Source of the DNA: Dryobates pubescens
Taxonomy: Eukaryota; Chordata; Aves; Piciformes; Picidae
DNA length: 64,000 nucleotides
NCBI RefSeq assembly: GCF_014839835.1
Contig: NC_071621.1
Coordinates: 17,757,402-17,821,401 of the forward strand
Reading direction: 5' to 3'
Shown here: positions 44,201 through 56,200 of the stretch, one piece after another
Numbering within the stretch: the first letter of the stretch is position 1
Layout: each line of letters starts with the position of its first letter
Notes under the pieces: model-generated
What the model was told of the DNA's origin: nothing
What the model saw: the letters and a program-made list of their open reading frames with translations, nothing else
Databases searched by the model: none
Translations under genes and position numbers: made by a program

Positions 44201-47200
44201 TGCAGGAGGGCTCTGCAGAGCATGGTAGGGCAGCAGGCTGTGATCCTGGGGTGTGTGGCCTGGACTGGTCATGCAGGAACAGGGCAGGAGCCCACTGTCC
44301 CCTCACCAGCTCCTCAGCCCAGCTCATGGCCACTTGTGCCACCTTCAGTGCCATTTAGCTCCCCATGTCTCCACCACACCTGAGGTCCTGTTGCTGGGCA
44401 GCAGCATTGCCTGGGCAAGGCTGGGACAGTGCTGGGAGGCTGCAAGCAGCAGAGGACCCTCCACAACCACAGCCAGGATACCTGGGGTCAGTGCCACCAG
44501 CCCCACTCACTGTGTCTGGGACCAGATCTCCCTGTCCAGGATGGCAGCCGTGGTGATGGTGCCAGTCTGGGGGTCGATGTGGAACAGGCCGGCGGTGGGC
44601 AGCGCAGGGTCCAGGCCGTAGGTCACCTGCCCGTTGGCTCCCTGGTCCGGGTCATCTGCCAGCACCTGCCGAGCCCAGGGGAGGTCCAGCAGGGCACTTG
44701 TGGGGCTCTGCAGACCCCACCAGGGCCAGCCCCGGGCCGGCAGAGGCAGGGGTGCCCTGCCCCTGCTCCCTACCTGTATGAGGGGCGAGTGGTAGCTCTG
44801 GGACTCACGGACGAAGGTGACGTAGTGCCGCAGCTGGAAGCTGGGGGCATTGTCGTTGGCATCCTGCAGCAGCAGCGTCAGCGCCGTGAAGCTCAGTGAC
44901 GCTGCGCTCTCCGCCTGCACCACCAGGCGCAGCCGCGGGCTGGACTCGAAGTCCAGGCTGCTGGGGTCCCGCACCGAGATGGCACCTGGAGGGGCACAGC
45001 AGGCAGGGCTCAGGGGGTGGCATGCACCGGGAGATGCCTCCCTCAGCTTCTCTCTCCTCCAGCAGGGGGCACAGGCACTGTGCCAGCTTGGGGTCTGTTC
45101 CAGACCAACCAGCCAGTGGGCACCAGAGGACAGGGTTGTGGTGGGAAGCTCCCGCTCCATGTGTGGGCTGAGAGCAGCTTCCTCATGTCATAGGACCACA
45201 GAATGGTTTGGGGTGAAGGCACCTTCCAAGGTCATCTACTCCAACCCCGTGCAGCCAGCAGGGACAGCCCCAAGCAGAGCTTAGAGCCCCAAACAACCTG
45301 CCCTGGGCTGGTGCCAGCTACAGGGCATCTCCCACCTCCCTGAACCAGGCTTTCCCCAGCCTCCTGCTGAAGAACTTCTCTCATCCCTCTGCCCTGGGGC
45401 TCCCTCCTGGAGCTTCAAACCATCCCCCCTTGGCCTGGCCCCACAGCTCCTGCTCCAAAGCCTGGCCCCAGCTTGCTCCTGGGCCTCTTCCAGCCCTGCC
45501 AGCCCACCAGAAGGTCTCCCTGGAGCCTTCTCCAGGTTGGGCACCCCCAGCTCTGCCAGCCTGGGGACCCAGCAGATTCCTTCCAGCCCTCCCAGCATGG
45601 CTGTGGCCTCCTCTGGCCCTGTCCCAGCAGCTCCCTGGCTGTGCTGAGCCCTGCAGAGCTGCCCCCCCGCACTCAGGAGGTCTCCCCAGCCCTGCACCCC
45701 CTGCCCAAATGGACCTTAGGGCTTGTCCCAAGCTAAGTGATGGTCCTGGCCAAGTCCTGCGCAGGGGAAGCTGTGCTGGGAGTTGCGCTGCCAACACCAG
45801 GACGGTGGCAGGGCAGTGCCCACTACCAGCTCTGGCACCATTTGCTCTGCTGGTGCAGGGTGTGGAGGGTGGCATGGTGCCCATGTGGCTGTGAGCCGTG
45901 GGGCTCTGAGGAGCAGCAGGGGTGGGTGCCAGGGAGGCTGAGGCTGTACCTGAGCTGGGCTGGATGCCGAAGGCGCCGCGCTCGTTGCCGCTGACGATGC
46001 TGTAGCTGATGCGGCCGGAGGAGCCCCCGGTGTGCGCCGCCTGCACCCTGGCCACCACGGTGCCTGTGGAGAGATGCCAGGGCAGTGCCTGTGGCTGGGA
46101 GCAGGACTCCTGGGGCCTGTCCATGGCCCCTTTGGTCTCACCGTGACCCCTGCAGATCTTCCAGGTGCACCTCAGGCTGCCCTAGGGCAACCTGAGCACC
46201 CTAAGACGAGCCCATGGGTGTCACCCTGAGTAGCCTGGGCACCACGCAGACCCTGCCATCCCCTGGGTCTACCCAGTGCCTGATGGGGCTTCCCAGGAGC
46301 CTCTTGGTCTGAGCTTAGAAACAGAGAATCATGGAATAATTTGGCTTGGAGACCTTTCAGATCATGGAGTCCAACCATTCTCTACCTCTGCCAAGGCTGG
46401 TGCCAAACCACAGCCCTCAGCACATCTCTGCAGGTTTGAAACCCCTCCAGGGATGGGGATTCCACCACCTCCCTGGGCAGCTTCTTCCAGTGAAGAAATT
46501 TCTTCTGACGTCCAACCCAAACCTCCCCTGCGGCAACCTGAGGTCACTTCCCCCTGCCCTGCCCCTTGTTGCTATGAGACCCCAACCCCACCTGGCTCCA
46601 AGCTTCTTCCAGGCAGCTCCTCCCACCACGGCCAGCCCAGCACCCCCCGCTCGGCGGCCAGTAGGTACCTGGGGCAGGGTTCTCGGGCAGGGTCACCTCG
46701 CTGGCGGCACGGGCGAAGCGCAGTCCCCGCTGGGGCTCGTCCTGCAGCAGGATCTGCACCACGCCGGTGGAGGACAGCGCCGGCTGCCCCAGGTCGGCGG
46801 CCAGCACGAAGAGGGTGCGCTGGCGCGGGCCGAGCGCGGCCAGGGGCTGCAGCAGCTGGATCTCGCCCGTGTAGGAGTTGATGGTGAAGGCAGCATTGGG
46901 CACGGCCAGGCGGTACAACACCGAGGCGTTGGCGCCCGCGTCGCGGTCCTCCGCCCTCATGGTGGCCACGGTGTGCTTGGGCGCGGCGTGGCGCGGCAGG
47001 GCCAGGCTCAGCGGGCTCTGGGGGAAGGCCGGAGCGTGGTCGTTGACGTCGCGCACGGTGATGGTGACCCGCACGGTCGCGCTGCGCGGCTCCCGCGGCG
47101 CCCAGTCCACCGCCGTGGCCAGGAAGCTGTAGCTCGGCTGCCGCTCGCGGTCCAGCGCCAGGGCGCTGCGGACGTGGCCGCTCCGCGGCTCCACCTGGAA

Positions 47201-50200
47201 GGCGCCCAGGGACTCGTTGCCCAGGTAATAGGAGATCTGCCCGTTGGTGCCCTCGTCGGGGTCCTCGGCCGCCAGCTGCAGCACCAGGGAGCCCGGGGGC
47301 AGGTCCTCCGGCACCTCCACGGCGTAGGCGGCGCGGGCGAAGCGCGGAGCGTTGTCGTTCAGGTCCAGCACCCGCACGGTCACCACCATGCTGGCGCTGC
47401 GCGGGGGGCTGCCGTGGTCCTGCACCACCACTGTCAGCAGGTACGAGGCCACCCGCTCCCGGTCGAGGGCCCGCGCGGTGGAGAGGACACCGGAGACTGG
47501 GTCCAGGCTGAAGTCCTGCCCAGGGTCTCCATCTGGGAGAGAAGAGATGCCAAGGTTGAAAAAAAACACAGAACGGGTTGGGCTGGAAGGGACCTTCCAG
47601 ATCGTCTAGTTCCAAACCCCTGCCGTGGGCAGGGACACCTCCACCAGCCCAGGTTGCTCAAGGCTTCATCCAGCCTGGCCCTGAGCACCTCCGGGGAGAG
47701 GGCAGCCACAGCCTTGCTGGGCAACCTGTGCCAGGGACTCAAGATGGGAGGTCTGGGATGCCAAGACAGCATGATGACGGCTGGTACAAGCAAGGACCTG
47801 CCCTGCGCTGCCCAGATGTCATCATGGGGCCCACCCCAGCATGCCCTGGCAGGGAGGGCAGAGGCTGCTCTCTGCAAGGCCCCAGGACAGAATGTCCCTG
47901 GTCCAGCTCTGTAAGAGCTGCCACAGGCAGTTGCAGACCACTCGTGGCATGGACAGCTGCACAGAGCCCACCTGGCAGCCCCTGAAGTCAACAGGTCAGA
48001 GTGGCCAAGGGTGGTGTGGGACCAGACCAGCCTGGGGAGACAGGCAAGAGCTTGGGGAATGAGAGCAGCCTGCCCAGATCTGGGGGTGCCCCTTCCTGGG
48101 CACAGAGCAGCTCCCTGTGGTCAGGAACAGGAGAGCACTGAGGTGGAAAGGCCAAGAGCCCTGAGGCTGAGAGTCTGGAGGGGAGCAGCCCCAGAGGGGA
48201 TCTAAGCAATGCTCAGCAACAGCTGAAGGAGCTGTGGGGGGCAGGAGGCTGGGACTGGCATCTGCTGAGTGGTGCCCAGGGCCAGGCCAAGGGGCAGCAA
48301 ATGTCAGCCAGGAGGTGCCAGCCAGAGCAACTTGCTTGGGGTGAGGCTGCTGGAAGCCAGGAGCAGGCTGCCCAGAGAGGTTGTGGAGTCTCCTTGTGTG
48401 GAGAGCTTCCAACCCCCGTGGCCATGGTGCCCCTGGGCAAGCTGCTGGGGGTGCCCTGCTGGAGCAGGGGGGTTGGCATGGGTGTTCTCCAGAGGTCCAT
48501 TCCAGCTCCTCCGTGCTGGGATTGGGCATTCTGTGAACAGGAGCTGCCATGGGTGATGCTTCCCTTGGCTGTGGGCAGCCCAGGGTGAAGAGCCTTGGCC
48601 CTGTGCCCAGGAGGGCCCTGGTGCCCACCTGCCAGGAGGTACTGCAGGCGGCTGTTGTCACCGGCGTCAGGGTCGGTGGCCCTCAGTGTGTGCAGTGCCA
48701 CACGGCTCTGGTTCTCGGGCACCTGCAGGGCACAGGCCTGGCTCTCCAGCTGCGGGGCATGGTCGTTCTCGTCGCCCACCCTCACCAGCACTGTGGCCGT
48801 GGACAGCCTGGGTGGGAGGCCTCCGTCCCGGGCGTAGACTGCAGGGAAACAGCAAGAGGCCACCTGCTGATGGCACCTGCCTGGCCTGCCTGGCCCGTGC
48901 AGATGCCCAGAGTAGTGCCAGGGGTGTTTATGTGGGATCGCTGGCACTCGTGGAATCAGAGTCCTTTGGGTTGGAGGAGACCTTTCAGATCATGGAGTTC
49001 AAGCCCTGCCAGCTCACCACCATCCCCTGTCCTCCAGCACCACATCTGCACAGTTCTGAAGCACAGAACCACAGAACTGTTGGGCTTGGCAAAGCTCTCT
49101 GAGGTCACCGAGTCCAACCACCGTGGGCATCAAACCTTACCCCAGGTGCCATGGCCACAGATTTCTGGAACACCTCCAGGGACAGGGACCTCACTGCTGC
49201 TCATGCTTTGAGCCTTCCCTCACAACCTACCCCTCCCACAGCCCTGGTACCCCTCATGCCCCATCCTGCTGCAGCACCTCTGCAGTGGGAGGCCACATCT
49301 ACCACATGACCACAGCACCCCTTGTCCCAGCACCCCTCACCCCAGCACCCCTCGCCCCAGCACCCCCTTGCCCCAATACCCCTTGCCCAGCACCCCTCAC
49401 CCGTCAGCAGGTACTGCTCCTGCTCCTCACGATCCAGGGTGCGTGTGGTGACAATCAGCCCTGTCTGGGGGTCGATGGAGAAGGGCCCCCCAGCCAGACC
49501 TCCATAGGACACCTGCCCGTTGGCACCTGCAGGGAGCAGGGACGTGGTCTGGGGGCACCCCAGCAGCCTCTCACTTGGCTGTACCTCCCAGGCCTCCCAC
49601 CCAGGGGTCACACAGGGTCAGGAGGGGGTGAAAGCCAGGCAGAGATGTAGGCTGCAGGGAGGTCCCATCCCAGTGGAAGGGAAAAGGTCGGAGGAACCTC
49701 CAAGGCACAAAGGCAGTGGGGGGCAGAGGGGACCACAGCCCTCGTTCCCATCTCAGCTTCTCCCACCACTCATCTCCAGGTGATGATCCCCCTCCACGGC
49801 CAGCCAGGGCAGAGGGTAGGGGCAGGTGCAGAGCACACACAGCTGTGGATGCTGCACCCCCAGAGGGACCCCCAGTGTCCTGGGTGGCTGCCCCTGGACG
49901 GGTGCTTACCCGGGGGCAGAGCACATTCAGCCGCGGGCGCTGCACCCCCAGAGTGGTCCCCAGTGCCTGGGGCAGCTGCCCCTGGCCAGGTGCTCACCCA
50001 GGTCGCGGTCGCTGGCCAGCACCCGCAGCACGGTGCTGCCCGCGGGCAGGTTCTCCATCACCTGTGCCTCGTACTGCGGCCGCTCGAAGGCCGGCGCCTG
50101 GTCGTTGGCGTCCAGCACGAGCACCGACAGCAGCTGCGTGGCCGAGCGCCGCGGCACGCCGTGGTCCGTGGCCACCACCGTCAGGTTGTGCTGGGCCAGC

Positions 50201-53200
50201 TCCTCCCGGTCCAGGGCACGCACGATGGAGAGCGCCCCTGCGGGACAGGCAGCGGTGGAGCTGGCACCGTGTGGCACCAGTGCCATGAGACAGCAGTGCC
50301 AAGGGCCAGCAGTGCCAGGGGACAGTGGTGCCAGGGGACAGTGGTGCCATGCCAAGCAGGCGCTGCTCTCGGGGCTCTCCACAGTCCGCGTGTCCCTCCC
50401 GAGGCTCCTCCAGCCCAATTCTTCTCCCGTGCCCCAGACCGCAGCCCCCATGCCCCCACCCCGCCTCCGCCCTGCGGTCCCGCCGCTGCCGTCCGGCGCT
50501 CACCGGTGCTGGGGTTGAGGTGGAAGCTGCCGTCGCCGTTGCCGGCCCGCAGCGCGTAGCTGACGCGGCCGTTCTCGCCCAGGTCGCCGTCCCGGGCCAC
50601 GACATGCAGTGCTACGAAGCCCGGGGGCTGGTCCTCCGGCACGGCGACGGCGGCGGGTGACAGGAAGGAGGGAGCGTGGTCGTTCTCGTCCGTCACGAAC
50701 ACACGTGCCGTGACGGCGGCCGACCGCCGCTGGCTGACGTTGAGCGCCTGGTCCGTGGCCTCCACCACCAGCAGGAAGGAGGCGGCGGCCTCCCGGTCGA
50801 GGCCGCGGCGGAGGCTGAGCACTCCCGAGCGGGCGTCCAGCTGGAATGGGGCCCCGGGGGGCTCCTGGCGCCGCAGGGAGTAGCGCACCTGGCTGTTTGG
50901 GCCGGCCCCGTCCCCGTCCAGCGCCTGGAAGGTGAAGATGGAAGCGCCGGGCCGGGCGCTCTCGGGCACCACGATGGTCACCGGGTCCTCGGGGAAGGCT
51001 GGCGCCTGGTCATTGCGGTCCTGCACCTGGACCTGCACCAGCAGCAGGCGGCTGCGGGGGTAGCCCTGCCGCCGGTCCTCGGCGCTCACCGTCAGCAGGT
51101 GCCGCGGCGCCACCTCATAGTCCAACTCCCGTGCCGCCAGCACCTCGCCGCTCTCGCTGTCCACCACGAAGCTGCCGTCCCCGCCGCCCCCCACCAGGGT
51201 GTAGGTCACCTGGCCCCGAGCCGGTGCGTCCGGGAGGGCCACCGAGCCGATCACCGACCCCGGCCTCACCCCCTCGGGGGGGTGTAGGGTCAGCACCGTG
51301 GCGTCCGGCCGCGGCAGCACCCGGGAGGACGGCAGGACCTGTGAGGAGAGGCTGCGGTGAGGGACGTGCCACGGGGACCACGGGGGACAAGGTCTCGGCT
51401 CCTGTGGCACTCGGGTGAAGAATGGCCTGGAGAAGGCTCTGAGAAGAGCTCTGCAGGGTGAGGGAGCCAGGGTGGGTGCGGGAGCCTGGGTGTGGGAGGC
51501 GGGCAGGGTGTGAGAGCCAGGCTGGGTGAGGGAGCCAGGCAGGGTGAGGACAGCAGAGCTGCTGACTGCCAGAGAAGCCTCTGGAGCCATCGATGCCTGC
51601 AGGGATGCCACAAAGACAGAGCCAGGCCCTTCCCAGTGCTGCCCAGTAGAGGCTATGGGCACAAACTAGAACACAGGGCACCCTCTGTATGTCACCAAAC
51701 ACTTTTCACTCCGAGGGTGACCAATCCCTGGCCCAGGCTGACCAGGGCAATGGTGGAGTCCCCGTTTCTGGGGGGTTCCCAAGTCCTGGAACTGTGATGC
51801 TGAGGGCCATGGGGTGGTGGTGCTGGGGCAGTGCTGGGGCCATGCTTGGACTCCACTGGCCCTTCCAAGTCTCTCCCAGCCCAGGGGACCCCTCGGCTCC
51901 GCGACCACCGGGCGCGGGTACCTGGATGCGGAGGCTGGCGGCCGTGCGGCGGGGCTGGGCGCCGCGGTCGCTGGCGGTGACGGTCAGGACATACTCGGTG
52001 CGCTCGGAGCGGCGCAGCACGGCGGCGGTGCGCAGCTCCCCGCTGGCAGCGTGCAGCGAGAAGCGCTCGGACCAGGCGCCTGTGGGACACCGGGGGAGAG
52101 CGAGGGGCAGGGGTGAGAGGGGGAGATGGTGTGGGGGGCAGGGGCGATAAGAGGGGAAGATGGCGTAGGGGGAATGGGGGGGATGAGAGGGAGAGATGCC
52201 ATAGGAGGCAGGAGGGGTAAGAGGGGGAGATGGGGGGGGAGGGGGGATGACAGGGGGAGATGCCGGGGGGCGGGGGGGGTGGGGAGGATGGGGCCGGCTG
52301 CGGGCAACGAGGGCAGCCCCTACCTGCCAGCGAGTACACCACGGTGCCGTTCTCGCCTTCGTCGGGGTCCTTGGCCTGCAGCGAGGCCACCAGCAGCCCT
52401 GGTGGCTTCTCCTCCAGTACCTGCGGCACCGCCCGGGCAGCAGTGAGCGGCGCTGGGCACCTTTCAGCCGGCCCCACCACCCCCGGGCATGGCACAGTAC
52501 CTGACTTCTGGCACCAGCCTTGCTCCTCGCCCCCACCACAGACATCTGCCCGAGGGCACAACATGAGAGGTCCATAGAGAGTTGGCAAAGGGGTTCCTGC
52601 CTCCCCTCCTCCCACACTGCCCCCTTGAGCCCAGCCTGACAACGGTGAGCTGCAGGAGATGGGAGGGCACCACCTCACCCATGCCATGCTCAAAGCCTCT
52701 GCAGCTGGGACAGCCCCAGGCTCCACAATGCCCCCGGCTCTCTGCTCGCAGCAGAAGCCTTCAGCAGCAAACACAAAGATGTGGACACCACCTGGCAGAG
52801 CAGGACCTCACTTGGCACAGACTCTGAGGTCCCTTCCACACCAGGAGACAAAATTCACAGCCTGAAGTCACAGATCCGCAACTCAGGGCCTGTGGCCAGC
52901 AGGGGCAGGGAGGTTCTGCTGCCCCTCTGCCCTGTCCTGGTGGGGGTACAGCTGCAATGCTGGTGCCAGGGCTGGGCATCCCAGTTCAGAGACTGGGAGC
53001 TGCTGGGGAGAGCCCCGGGGAGGCTAGAGAGAGGTTGATGGCCTGGAGCAGCTCTGTGAGGGGCAGCTGAGAGCCCTGGGGCTCAGAGTCTGGAGAGAAG
53101 CAGCCCCAGAGGGGATCTGAGCAATGCTCAGCAACAGCTGAAGGAGCTGTGGGGGGCAGGAGGCTGGGACTGGCATCTGCTGAGTGGTGCCCAGGGCCAG

Positions 53201-56200
53201 GCCAAGGGGCAGCAAATGTCAGCCAGGAGGTGCCAGCCAGAGCAACTTGCTTGGGGTGAGGCTGCTGGAAGCCAGGAGCAGGCTGCCCAGAGAGGTTGTG
53301 GAGTCTCCTTGTGTGGAGAGCTTCCAACCCCCGCGGCCATGGTGCCCCTGGGCAAGCTGCTGGGGGTGCCCTGCTGGAGCAGGGGGGTTGGCATGGGTGT
53401 TCTCCAGAGGTCCATTCCAGCTCCTCCGTGCTGGGATTTTCCAGACCAGCTGTGGGAGATCTCTGTGACACCACTTCAATGCATTTATGGAAAGGCCAAA
53501 TGGGACCTGAGCCCAGACACAAGGAGGGAGGCTACAGGCCCCTGCAAGGAGGCCAGAGAGGAGAACCCTGCACTGGGCACTGGTGAGGCCACAGCTGGAA
53601 TCCTGGGATCAATTTTGGGCCCCTCACTCCTAGGGCTGAAGCAGGGCCAGAGAAGGGCAACACAGCTGGGTGAGAGTCTGGGGAAGGAGAAGGTTCTGGA
53701 GAAGGTGTTGGGAGCAGCTGAGGGCCCTGGGGAGGTTGAGGCTGCAGCAAAGGAGGCTGAGGGGAGACCTTGTGGCTCTCTGCAGCTCCCTGAGAGCAGC
53801 TTGGAGCCAGGTGGGGGCTGGTCTCTTCTCCCCAGTATCAGGTGAGAAAAGGAAAGGAAATAGCCTGAAATTGTGCCAGGGGAGGTTCAGGTTGCACATG
53901 AGGAACAATTTCTGTCCTGCAAGAGTGGCACAGGCTGCCCAGGAGGACAGTGAGGAGGACAGCAAGGCCAGGCAGGAGCCCAGCTCTGACACAGTTGCAC
54001 AAGCTGCTGGCACCAGGCTGGTGGCTCGGGGAGGGTGGCCCAGAGGAGCTGGACTTGTTTGGCCAGGCCAGGCTGTGGTGGGACTGCACTGGGTAAACAC
54101 TGGGAGAGGGCAGGGACATTCCAGCGGGAGAGGAGAAGCTGCCTAAGCAGAAACACGACCTTGGCAGGAGAACAAATGAGGCCAGAGTGGTCAGAAATGA
54201 GCTGAGGCTGGAGATGAGCTGGTTCATAACCAGCAGACCAAGCAAGCTGCTGCAGAGACTTCTAAACATAGCTGAGCTGCGGTCACCTCCAGCACAGAGA
54301 GCTCAGGAGCTCCAACCCCCTGAACTGCTTGGGGCAGGGCCTGGCCCCCACTGTCCCCAGCCAGGCTATGAAGGGCTCCTGCATGGTTCCACCCCTGCTC
54401 ACTGGGCAGCAGAGTCCTTCTGAGGAGTGCAGCAGCTGAGGAGGGGCTGAAGGAGCAGCAGCTGCAGGGCTCTATGCAGAAGGTCCCACAGGGACTTACT
54501 GCAGGTCCCAAAGAGAGAAGCAGACAGCAGCAGAAGTGGCCTGGCCTCTGCAGGGACCTCAGCCCAGCCAGACTGCCCCAGGCTTGGCCAGACTTGGTGC
54601 CCACCTTCCCAGAAGCTTGTGGCAAGCACCAGCATGGCCCAGAGAGCAGAGGGGATCCAACTCCCCCCCTGGCATGGCTCTGAGTGTGACTGGATGCAGG
54701 GAGCAGATGGGGGACCTCAGGGACATGTGGAGTCATCCTCCTGTGGAACCTCCCCAGCTGCCAGCAGCTGGTGGCCCAGGCACTTCCTGAGCCTCAGCTA
54801 GAGCCTTTCTGCAGAGTCCCTGGGGGGGGTTGTCTTTTCCATGAATCCATCCAGTTCTGAGCCAGTTCACACCCTGGTGAGCTCAGCATGGAGCTCCCTG
54901 CCCTGGTGGACTCCAGACCTGCTGCTTGGCCAGGCCTGGGGCTGCCCATGTCCTGTGAGAAGCCAGCTTCTCAGCTCTTCCTGTGCCACCCACCCCACAC
55001 TCCTGCCACCTCTCCCACCCCACACTCCTGCCACACTGCTGCCACCTCTCCCACCCCAAGGAACCCCAGGTGTCTCCTCTGTATGGGAACCATCACCTCC
55101 TGCTAAGGTCCTTTCCTTGGAGCTCTCCAGCTTTGCTGCTGGCCTAGGGGCCGGGAACTGGGCAGGACTGGAGATGCTGCTCCCTGCATTTCCTTCCATT
55201 CCCTGCTCCTCTGCTGGCAGAGCCCAGCACCTGATTTGCCTTGGGATGCTGGCTGAGCCCTGAGCTGACAGCTCCTCAAAGAACCCCTGGTGATGTCCCA
55301 GCCTTCTCTAACCCTGTGGCCAGGGTACTTCTCACCCCTGGAAGCCACACCCACGTTGCTGCTGGCCACATCTCTCCCCTCCTAGTCAGTAACTGGGAAT
55401 TTCATCTCCCACCTTCCTCCCAGCTGAACAGGGAAGCCAAGATCCTTCCACAGCTCCTCACGAGGAGCCCTCACTCTCCTTGCTGTCATCAGAGCCCCAG
55501 GATCAACAAAGCAGCTCCTCTGGAGGGCACCTGAAGGTGCCAAGCAGTAAGGGCACCAACACCTGTCCTGGGCACTCACCAGTGACACCCCCTCCATGAG
55601 GACAGCAGCTGTGCCCTCCCCTGCACTCCCTGTCCCCTGTGAACAACTCCTTGTGCTGCCAGTGTCCCCAGCATGCTGCAGAACCCTACACCTGCACTGG
55701 GAGACTGCACCTCTCTAGCTGGCTGCTGGCAAATGGGACCTGCTGGGACGTCCCCGTGTAGGAGTGGGGACAGGCAGGAAGGCATCTGGACAAGGGATAG
55801 CTGTGAGCTGGATCAGGGAGGGCAGGAGGAGCAGCCAGGGAAGGTGTACTGGAGCTGCAGCTGGTCCCCAGGACCTGCTGCTGCTGGGGCAGGGCTGATC
55901 CTCACCCACCTCTGTGGGCAGCAGACGCACCTTCAGTGCCCAAGTGACCAGTGCCACCACCTGGCAGGAGGAGCCGGGCTGGGCCCACAGTGGGATCCCA
56001 GCAGACACTCGTGGAGCAGAGCCTGGCTGGGCAGAGCCCTGCTGACCGCCCAGAGTGATGCATGGCTACCACAAAGCTCCTGGGGCCTGGAAGTTATCAG
56101 ACCCTTGTGCCCCTTGCCCACAGGTGGCTCTGCTGGGTCGGGTCTGGGATGTGAGCCCAGGTGTCCTGCTCATGGGCCAGACCCACCGTCAGCAGAGTCC

